Shown in pieces: positions 57,659-64,000 of a DNA stretch of 64,000 nt. Origin of the DNA: Polynucleobacter asymbioticus QLW-P1DMWA-1 (GTDB taxonomy: Bacteria > Pseudomonadota > Gammaproteobacteria > Burkholderiales > Burkholderiaceae); NCBI RefSeq assembly GCF_000016345.1, contig NC_009379.1, forward strand, positions 248,001 to 312,000, given 5' to 3'. Both the position numbers and the translations under genes were made by a program. Within the stretch, counting starts at the first letter, position 1, and each line of letters opens with the position of its first letter. The notes under the pieces are model-generated. The model was given only the letters and a program-made list of their open reading frames with translations, was not told the DNA's origin and ran no database searches.

Positions 57659-58342
57659 ATGCAAGGAAAAGCTAGCCCCAACAGCGAACACCACTTACGC
57701 CCTCTTGTTATATTGGGCGCAGGAGTACATGCGGTCAGTGTTGCCAATGTTGCCCTATCGGCAGGTTATGAAATTGAGTGTTTTGTGGATAGGAATAAAA
57801 AAGGTTCTAATTTATTGGGCTATAGCATCATTGATAAATTGGATGAACTGAATATTCTGGACGGATTTAGCTTTGCAATTGCAGTTGGAGACAATGCCTT
57901 ACGCGAAAGAATATATAAAGAGTTGCTTTCAGAGGCGAGCGATCTTCATTTTCCATCTCTAGTGCACTCCTCAGCAGTCATCTCATTTTTTGCTGAAATT
58001 GGAGAAGGTGTAGTTGTCATGCCAAAGGCTGTGATAGGCCCTAATTCAAAAGTAGGGAGGTTTTGTTTAATTAATACCCAAGCCTCTATAGATCATGATT
58101 GCGTAATGCTAGATTATTCTTCTATAGCGCCTGCAGTATCCACTGGCGGGGGCGTGACAATTGGATTGCGTTCAGCAGTATCTATTGGTGCAACCATTAA
58201 GCACGGCGTAAAAATAGGTGATGATTGTGTTGTTGGTGCCAGTAGCTACCTCAATAAAGACTTGGCAAGCAATCAAGTTGCTTATGGAATACCTGCAAAG
58301 CCAGTCAGAATGCGCAGTATTGGCGATGAGTACTTAAAATAA
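57659..58342 (+). CDS. NeuD/PglD/PerB-like sugar O/N-acyltransferase
   Basis: 227 aa. An N-terminal Rossmann-like half (PLVILGAGVHAVSVANVAL, about 15-33; then FVDRNKKG) is followed by a left-handed beta-helix of hexapeptide repeats (about 100-210), including PKAVIGPNSKVG, VTIGLRSAVSIGA and IKIGDDCVVG-like VKIGDDCVVGASSYL. The active-site His is probably in IDHDCVM (about 144-150). Near per, so N-acetylation of GDP-perosamine is an inference; NeuD/PglD-type activity on another sugar remains possible. A 204-bp gap separates it from the GT4 gene. Confidence 0.8.
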   Translation: MQGKASPNSEHHLRPLVILGAGVHAVSVANVALSAGYEIECFVDRNKKGSNLLGYSIIDKLDELNILDGFSFAIAVGDNALRERIYKELLSEASDLHFPSLVHSSAVISFFAEIGEGVVVMPKAVIGPNSKVGRFCLINTQASIDHDCVMLDYSSIAPAVSTGGGVTIGLRSAVSIGATIKHGVKIGDDCVVGASSYLNKDLASNQVAYGIPAKPVRMRSIGDEYLK

Positions 58343-58571
58343 GTACAAAGATTCATTATAAATTTATGACCTATCGTTTTATAGATTCTTTTGTGGTCTT
58401 ATCTCACTGGAGTTATGATGCGCGCCTCTGAGCTGGAATGTTGACCTTTTATCAATATTAATCTGCGTAATAATTAAGATCTATTAATATGTTTAGCAGT
58501 AAAGATTAATTTTGTGAGTGGACGTTAACGGCCGCTGTTACATTTGAAATTCACAAATTACAGGATTCAAA

Positions 58572-59966
58572 ATTAAGCTAAATCTCCACCTAGTTGGCAT
58601 CCAAGTAACCTGTTTTGCCATCCTCTATGCTATCTGGGTTTTGCCTGGGACTATTGCATTGCGTAATACATGTTTAGGTATTGGAGCCTTACTGAGCATC
58701 TATCCCATTTGTACGTCACGCCACCTTTTTCTACAAAAAAGAGTATTGCCTATTTGGTTGCTTATCGCCCTTTTCGGATGGGTAATTTTTCACTTCTTGT
58801 TCTTGAGCCAAGATCCTGCTGCTCAGATTGCTGAATTAAACAGTATTTGGAAAAGGGTAGCTATTGGTGTGATATTTGCTATTGGTATGGGGCTGTCAAT
58901 CTCACGCTTAGCTAATTCAAATCAATCTAACGAAAAGAATAAGTCTTGCTTGAAAGCTTGTTGGATCATTTTTTATATTGGCTTGCTTGCCCCAACGCTA
59001 ATCTACATAGTCAAACTCTTGATAACTTCCTATAGCTCTAGATTTGGCATTGTTATTCCAACAGTGATGCAAATGTATATTGGACCTAACGCTCCCTATG
59101 TTGCCAAAACTGCATACGTGGCTTTTTGCTTGCCTGTTTTTGCGGTAGCTTTGGGTTCTCTATTGAGAAATATCTCAGCTTATCGATGGTTATCCTTATC
59201 AAATTTAGTCTACTTAGCTACTCTACCAACGGTAATGACCGTTTTTTATTTTGAAAATATTAAAAATGGCATTGCTTATGCATTACTTTTGCTGGTGTTT
59301 TTTTTATTGCTAATATTCAAAACAGGATCTAAGGGCAGTTGGATGCCAAAAATTTTCCTAAGTATCTTGTTGTTAGGTGCTTCTTTATCGTTTTTGAGCG
59401 CCCATCTTCAAGGCAATGAATCTTGGAAAACTTTTCAATTGGATGCAAAAGTTGCTTTAAACACAACCCAAAATCAACAGTGGAAATACAACGGTGAAAA
59501 AGGTTATCCTTTAAATGATCAAGGAGCCGTGGTTTCGATCACGAACTATGAGCGTATAGCCTGGGCCAAAGAAGGAGCCCGCTCCATTCTGGACTACCCC
59601 CTTGGTTTTGGTTTAGTGGAGCGATCTTTTGGCCATATAGCTAAATTGCAATGGCCGGATTCTAAATTGCATCAATCCCATAGCGGCTGGATAGATCTCA
59701 CCTTAGGAATTGGGATACCGGGAACTGCGCTTATTTTGGTTGCAATGTTGATGCTTATATTCCAAATGGGATACCCATCTATGGGTGTATTGCAATGGAC
59801 TCAGGCGACTCGGTGGGTGTTACTTTCCCTTTTATTAATGTGGTGCACCACAGAAATCAGCCAAAAACTCTATGTTGAGAATCTTTTGTTTTGGCTGGCA
59901 TTGGGCGCGGGGTTGATCGCTAATTCCTTGGAGGCCAAAATGAGTGGTGGCACAAATTACCGATAG
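58572..59966 (+). CDS. O-antigen ligase/polymerase-like membrane protein (paralogue 2), apparent ATT start
   Basis: About 464 aa if it begins at ATT 58572; AGGA lies 6 nt before. Codons from 58548 on are open but contain no ATG, GTG or TTG until TTG 58641. The segment before TTG (through AILYAIWVLPGTI) aligns with the start of paralogue 1 at 47 kb (FAILFGVWVLPET), so the real start is upstream of TTG. The catalytic loop LGFGLVERSFG and DSKLHQSHSGWIDLTLGIG is retained. About 10 to 11 helices. If the first helix is lost (TTG 58641) the fold would be truncated. Confidence 0.72.
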   Translation: MKLNLHLVGIQVTCFAILYAIWVLPGTIALRNTCLGIGALLSIYPICTSRHLFLQKRVLPIWLLIALFGWVIFHFLFLSQDPAAQIAELNSIWKRVAIGVIFAIGMGLSISRLANSNQSNEKNKSCLKACWIIFYIGLLAPTLIYIVKLLITSYSSRFGIVIPTVMQMYIGPNAPYVAKTAYVAFCLPVFAVALGSLLRNISAYRWLSLSNLVYLATLPTVMTVFYFENIKNGIAYALLLLVFFLLLIFKTGSKGSWMPKIFLSILLLGASLSFLSAHLQGNESWKTFQLDAKVALNTTQNQQWKYNGEKGYPLNDQGAVVSITNYERIAWAKEGARSILDYPLGFGLVERSFGHIAKLQWPDSKLHQSHSGWIDLTLGIGIPGTALILVAMLMLIFQMGYPSMGVLQWTQATRWVLLSLLLMWCTTEISQKLYVENLLFWLALGAGLIANSLEAKMSGGTNYR

Positions 59967-60011
59967 GCAATCTCTCCTGAAGAGGGAAATGATTTGCAGT
60001 AAAAGAATGAG

Positions 60012-61094
60012 TTACTTAAATAAAAGCCATTTTGGGGTTTGAAAGCTGATAATTTTTTTGTACAGCCATAAATAGACTGTGAAATAAATTATAAAAGCCC
60101 CGATTAGCATTCCAGTTTTATCCCACCACAATATCGCTGGTACTAACGTTATTAAGTTGATGATCCATAAATAGGGTGCCGCTTTTGAGTTTTTGCCGAT
60201 GAATTTATTTTCAGTTTTTAGCGCATGGGAATGCAAGATGCGTCGATAAATAAGCGAATGAAGATGAAGTCGATCTGCATCCATTGCAGAAGAATTTTTA
60301 TAGAAGGATCTTCTATAAATTGTGAAAAGAGTTTCAGTTACAGGATATGCGTTAATTAGTAATGCAAACCATGGAGAGACTTGCGTATGTTTGTAAGATA
60401 AACAGATGCTCAGTATTGCAATCCAAAATCCAATGAGGTATGCACCCCCATCCCCTAGAAAAATATGACCTCTTGGATAATTGAGGATGAAAAAACCAAG
60501 AATGGCGGCCAATAGAACTAGACTCAAAAATAGAAGCGTAGTGTCACCTAATCTATACGCTAAATACGCTAAACACGAGGCTGCAAGCATTCCAGTCATG
60601 CTGGATAAGCCATTTAATCCATCAATAATATTGTAGGAATTAGTCAGCCCAGTAATGGCAAATACAGTGATGGCAATAGTTAAGCCAGGAAATGAGAGCA
60701 GATAATCAATTCCCGCTATGTCAATGCTGGAAATTTTTAAATCTAAAAAGTAGCTGGCTAAGCAAGCGGAAATTGCAACTGCCATTAAGCGTATTCTCAC
60801 GCCTACTTTTTTGGAGATATCTTCGGATAAACCAATTGCAAATGGGATGCTTGCGATTAGGGGTAGTTGCCATGTAATTGATTCGTAGGGGGTACTAATG
60901 ATGTGCAGCGTTAATCCAGCAATTAATCCAAAAAATATGCCTATTCCCCCAACCCTTGGAATGGTAACTAAATGGAGTTTTTGAATCCCTGCATCCGCCA
61001 TGTCCCCAGAATGATTTTCGTGACTCAGTCTAGAGTGAATAATCAAAAACGTAAGAAATAAAGAGGCTATAAAGGCAGTTAATAAGCTAGACAT
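60012..61094 (-). CDS. wecA: WecA-type undecaprenyl-phosphate sugar-1-phosphate transferase
   Basis: 360 aa with about 11 membrane helices (MraY/WecA family). The cytoplasmic motifs are SYNIIDGLNGLSSM (about 152-165), which contains the DD/DG-type magnesium-binding Asp, GHIFLGDGGAYLIGFW near 212-227, and a C-terminal HLHSLIYRR region. It would add GlcNAc-1-P (or another HexNAc-1-P) to undecaprenyl phosphate to start a glycan. Convergent with the ligase-like gene. Confidence 0.87.
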   Translation of the reverse strand: MSSLLTAFIASLFLTFLIIHSRLSHENHSGDMADAGIQKLHLVTIPRVGGIGIFFGLIAGLTLHIISTPYESITWQLPLIASIPFAIGLSEDISKKVGVRIRLMAVAISACLASYFLDLKISSIDIAGIDYLLSFPGLTIAITVFAITGLTNSYNIIDGLNGLSSMTGMLAASCLAYLAYRLGDTTLLFLSLVLLAAILGFFILNYPRGHIFLGDGGAYLIGFWIAILSICLSYKHTQVSPWFALLINAYPVTETLFTIYRRSFYKNSSAMDADRLHLHSLIYRRILHSHALKTENKFIGKNSKAAPYLWIINLITLVPAILWWDKTGMLIGAFIIYFTVYLWLYKKIISFQTPKWLLFK

Positions 61095-61250
61095 CTTTTC
61101 ATTCTAATATTAACGATAGCTTTGATAGGGAAACCAGCAGGCTAGATATCGACGATTTTGGGGTCAAACAAAACCAATGCCTTTTCAAGGGGGTGATAGC
61201 AAACGGTATTAGCGCTTCTATCCGTCTAAATTAGAGATATTTAGAGGAGT

Positions 61251-61270
61251 TATGTGCGAAAACGTACATA
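61251..61270. promoter_or_regulatory. 8-bp inverted repeat upstream of the GT2/ABC-transporter genes
   Basis: TATGTGCG (61251-61258) and CGTACATA (61263-61270) form an inverted repeat with one mismatch and an AAAA spacer. It lies in the 282-bp gap before the GT2-wzm-wzt genes and could be an operator. No firm promoter boxes were identified near it. Confidence 0.3.
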
Positions 61271-61376
61271 TTTACCCCCCCAATCGTTATAATTGGTATA
61301 TATAAATAGGGTTAAGTCTCTTGGGAGTGGTTTTGTTGTCAATAAATTGGTCAAAATTGGGTAGAAATTAGTGTAA

Positions 61377-62345
61377 ATGATTGATTTTATTGAGAAAAAT
61401 CTCGATTTAAGCGCAACTTCTCATGCCCCTTTGGTGGCTATATTGCTCTGCACCTATAACGGGGCACGGTTTTTGGCTGAGCAGCTCGATTCTTTGGAAA
61501 GCCAGACCCATCAAAATTGGGTTGTTTTCGCTAGTGATGATGGCTCTACCGACCAAACCCTAGAAATCCTGCAGCAATATCAGGCTAAATGGCCATCTGG
61601 GAAATTGACTATTCGCAGTGGCCCTCAAAAAGGTTTTTGCCAGAATTTTTTATCTTTAGCCTGTGATTCAAAAATTAAAGCCGATTACTACGCATTTTGT
61701 GATCAGGACGATGTTTGGTTGCCTGAGAAATTATCTACAGCGCTAAACAATATTATTTTTAATCAAGATTCCCGTCTGCCTTATTTGTATTGCGGGCGCA
61801 CTAGGTACGTAAATGAGAATCTAAAGCCCTGCGGTATGTCACCACAGTTTGTTTTTCCACCAAGCTTTAGAAATGCCTTGGTGCAAAGTATTGCTGGTGG
61901 CAACACGATGGTGTTTAACCAATCAGCAAAAATGCTAATTACAAAAGTTGGCGCAGTAGATGTGCCATCCCATGACTGGTGGCTATATCAGTTAATCACC
62001 GGTGTTGAGGGTGATGTGTTTTATGATCGTAAAGCATATGTGCTTTACCGTCAGCATGAATTTGCTTTGGTTGGCGGCAATAATTCATTCCCAGCAAAGA
62101 TGGAAAGAATTTGGATGCTATTACAAGGGCGATTCCAAAGGTGGAATACAAAAAACATTGAAGCGCTAAAAAAGGTAAATCACTTGCTTGTTAAAAATCA
62201 TCAAGAGATTCTGAGAATGTTTGAATTACTAAGAGGTGCTAGGTTGCGTGATCGGTTACGCTTGATGGGGGTATGTGGACTATATCGTCAAACACGCCGC
62301 GGAACGTTTAGTTTATTTTTAGCAGCTTTAATTAAAAAAATATAG
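61377..62345 (+). CDS. glycosyltransferase family 2
   Basis: 322 aa. VAILLCTYNGARFLAEQLDSLESQ (about residues 21-44) and FASDDGSTDQTLEILQQY show the GT2 nucleotide-binding motif. The FCDQDDVWLPEKL motif (about 112-124) carries the metal-binding QDD, and the pattern is typical of rhamnosyltransferase-type GT2 enzymes. It is 20 nt upstream of wzm, so co-transcribed. Rhamnose as substrate would fit the rfbBDAC operon but is inference. Confidence 0.88.
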   Translation: MIDFIEKNLDLSATSHAPLVAILLCTYNGARFLAEQLDSLESQTHQNWVVFASDDGSTDQTLEILQQYQAKWPSGKLTIRSGPQKGFCQNFLSLACDSKIKADYYAFCDQDDVWLPEKLSTALNNIIFNQDSRLPYLYCGRTRYVNENLKPCGMSPQFVFPPSFRNALVQSIAGGNTMVFNQSAKMLITKVGAVDVPSHDWWLYQLITGVEGDVFYDRKAYVLYRQHEFALVGGNNSFPAKMERIWMLLQGRFQRWNTKNIEALKKVNHLLVKNHQEILRMFELLRGARLRDRLRLMGVCGLYRQTRRGTFSLFLAALIKKI

Positions 62346-62365
62346 ATAAGAAATTAAAGATTGCT

Positions 62366-63208
62366 ATGACTCAGATGTCAAATCCTCATAAAGCGCAGCC
62401 TACTTCACTGAAAGCTTTAGTAGCGAGCTTAGTTAAGAATCGTCAGCTGGTTTATCAGATGACAAAGCGCGAAGTTATTGGGCGCTACAAGGGCTCAGTC
62501 TTTGGGTTGGCATGGTCTTTTTTTAATCCGATTGTAATGCTCATTATTTATACATTCGTCTTTTCAGTAGTCTTCAAGGCCCGCTGGGGCGCAAATAGTT
62601 CAGATAGCAAAACTGAGTTTGCATTGATACTTTTTGTAGGTTTAATCATCTTCAACCTTTTTGCAGAGGTAATCAATCGAGCTCCTGGATTGATTTTGAA
62701 TAACGTCAATTATGTGAAAAAGGTAGTATTTCCACTAGAAATATTACCAGTCATTAGTTTTGGAGTAGTGCTTTTTCATGCGTGTATTAGTGTTGCAGTA
62801 ATGCTTTTCGCTTTTTTGTTGCTGAACGGATTTATAAATTGGACGGCAATTTTTCTACCAATAGTGTTGCTTCCATTCGCACTCTTAATATTGGGGATTT
62901 CTTGGTTTATTGCATCGCTTGGAGTATTTGCTCGAGATATAGGGCAAGCGATTGGCGTATTCACAACGCTAATCATGTTTTTATCTCCAGTTTTTTACCC
63001 TACTGCCGCTTTACCTAGACAGTTTCAGTTTTGGATATTGTTAAATCCCGTCAGTTTTATTATTGAGCAGGCTAGGGCAGTACTGTTTTTTGGGCAAATT
63101 CCAGATTGGCTTGGTCTTAGCCTGTATTTTATATTCGCCGCAATTGTAATGTTACTGGGATTTGCATGGTTTCAGAAAACGAGGAAAGGATTTGCAGATG
63201 TCCTCTAA
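62366..63208 (+). CDS. wzm: ABC-2 type polysaccharide export permease (Wzm)
   Basis: 280 aa with six hydrophobic helices (from about residue 45). The N-terminal RQLVYQMTKREVIGRYKGSVFGLAWSF and the FLSPVFYPTAALP segment near residue 208 are Wzm/KpsM-like, followed by LNPVSFIIEQARAVLFFGQIPDW. It exports a completed polysaccharide with Wzt. The stop lies beyond the wzt start by 11 nt. Confidence 0.93.
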   Translation: MTQMSNPHKAQPTSLKALVASLVKNRQLVYQMTKREVIGRYKGSVFGLAWSFFNPIVMLIIYTFVFSVVFKARWGANSSDSKTEFALILFVGLIIFNLFAEVINRAPGLILNNVNYVKKVVFPLEILPVISFGVVLFHACISVAVMLFAFLLLNGFINWTAIFLPIVLLPFALLILGISWFIASLGVFARDIGQAIGVFTTLIMFLSPVFYPTAALPRQFQFWILLNPVSFIIEQARAVLFFGQIPDWLGLSLYFIFAAIVMLLGFAWFQKTRKGFADVL

Positions 63209-64000
63209 TGAAATAGTAATTCAGGTAACTGATTTAAGTAAACGATACGAAATTTATGATCGCGCAGGCGACAGATTAAAGCAATTTATTTTTCCAAAGC
63301 TAGCTAAGTTATTGGGAAGCTCGAAAAATAATTACTATAGAGATTTTTGGGCACTACAAGATCTATCGATTGCAGTTCAAAAAGGTGAAACTGTTGGAAT
63401 TATTGGCAGAAATGGATCGGGGAAGTCTACTCTTCTTCAAATTATTTGTGGAACCTTAAGTCCCACTCATGGTGTAGTAAAGGTAAATGGAAGGGTTGCT
63501 GCTCTATTGGAGCTAGGATCTGGTTTTAATCTTGAATTTACGGGCAGAGAGAATGTTTATTTAAATGCGGCTGTACTTGGTTTGACGGCAGAGCAGATAG
63601 CCAAGCGTTTTAGCGCAATCGAGGAATTTGCTGATATTGGAGAATTTATTGACCAGCCAGTTAAAACATACTCGAGTGGAATGATGGTTAGGCTAGCTTT
63701 TTCGGTAATCGTACATGTTGATGCCGATATTCTAGTAATCGACGAAGCTTTAGCTGTTGGGGATGCCTTCTTCTCTCAAAAGTGTATGCGCTTTTTGAGA
63801 GAATTTAAAAAGTCTGGTTCAATAATTTTTGTAAGCCATGACATTTCAGCCGTTAAAAGTTTTTGCGATAAGGTATTGTGGATTGAAAAAGGTAAGATGC
63901 TTCAATTAGCATCACCAAAGACAGTATGCGAATCTTATTTAGAGGCTTTTTATGAGGCTCAGCAGGGCAGTAGCACATCTACAAAATTGAAATCAACTAC
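63198..64000 (+). CDS. wzt: ABC polysaccharide exporter ATPase Wzt (partial, runs off window)
   Basis: 267 codons from ATG 63198, open to the window end. The Walker A GRNGSGKST is at residues 70-78, the signature YSSGMMVRLAFS near 156-167, Walker B ILVIDEALAVGD near 178-189 and the switch-His in FVSHD. Its N-terminal 40 residues (DLSKRYEIYDRAGDRLKQFIF) are like those of O-antigen exporters. The C-terminal carbohydrate-binding domain, if present, is beyond the window. Overlaps wzm by 11 nt. Confidence 0.93.
   Translation, partial: MSSNEIVIQVTDLSKRYEIYDRAGDRLKQFIFPKLAKLLGSSKNNYYRDFWALQDLSIAVQKGETVGIIGRNGSGKSTLLQIICGTLSPTHGVVKVNGRVAALLELGSGFNLEFTGRENVYLNAAVLGLTAEQIAKRFSAIEEFADIGEFIDQPVKTYSSGMMVRLAFSVIVHVDADILVIDEALAVGDAFFSQKCMRFLREFKKSGSIIFVSHDISAVKSFCDKVLWIEKGKMLQLASPKTVCESYLEAFYEAQQGSSTSTKLKST

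Overview
The window looks like a betaproteobacterial chromosome of the Polynucleobacter type (Burkholderiaceae). This is inferred from moderate G+C, Burkholderiales-like gene neighbourhoods (tolQRAB-pal-cpoB-queC; exbB-exbD-lpxK-ycaR-kdsB-adk; ribD/ribE/ribBA/ribH/nusB) and protein sequences typical of that group. No rRNA, tRNA or CRISPR array was recognised. One complete insertion sequence is present.

Layout. (1) 1-8.2 kb: the right end of a surface-polysaccharide region, with two tandem GT25-type glycosyltransferases (the first cut by the window edge), a GT1/GT4-like glycosyltransferase, a GT10 fucosyltransferase, a GT2-like protein, the complete dTDP-L-rhamnose operon rfbBDAC and a heptosyltransferase. 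(2) 8.3-39.7 kb: a mainly housekeeping block. It holds a TolC-like channel, uppP, UDP-xylose synthase, trmB, an aldehyde dehydrogenase, riboflavin genes around a small minor-pilin cluster, the Tol-Pal operon, glyA-nrdR, adk, kdsB, lpxK, an ExbBD pair, xseA, a nucleotidyltransferase-fold gene under a palindromic promoter, murB, yajQ, an orphan CopG-type antitoxin, xerD, plsY, a MAPEG protein, a divergent folE and a small lipoprotein. (3) 39.8-42.5 kb: a HiPIP gene behind a Fur-box-like palindrome, whose terminator hairpin has been split by an IS3-family element, then an HPP-family membrane protein. (4) 42.6-64 kb: a large O-antigen or exopolysaccharide locus. It holds manC-gmd-fcl (GDP-mannose to GDP-L-fucose), GDP-perosamine synthase with a NeuD/PerB-like acetyltransferase, glycosyltransferases, two paralogous ligase/polymerase-like membrane proteins, two different initiating phosphosugar transferases (WcaJ-like and WecA-like), a Wzx flippase and an ABC exporter (Wzm plus a Wzt cut by the window edge).

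How the genes fit together. Regions 1 and 4 supply activated sugars (dTDP-L-rhamnose, GDP-mannose, GDP-L-fucose, GDP-perosamine and probably its N-acyl form; UDP-xylose from region 2) and the enzymes that assemble and export glycans. GDP-4-keto-6-deoxymannose made by Gmd can go either to Fcl (fucose) or to Per (perosamine), and a GT10 fucosyltransferase that could use the fucose lies about 41 kb away. Both a Wzx-type and an ABC-type export route are encoded. No wholly new multi-gene system could be demonstrated. The most unusual signals are: an IS sitting in the loop of a terminator, a ligase gene that appears to start at ATT, a nucleotidyltransferase gene whose promoter predicts a leaderless mRNA inside a perfect 13-bp inverted repeat, minor pilins lacking normal leader peptides, and a FolE with CSHH in place of CEHH.
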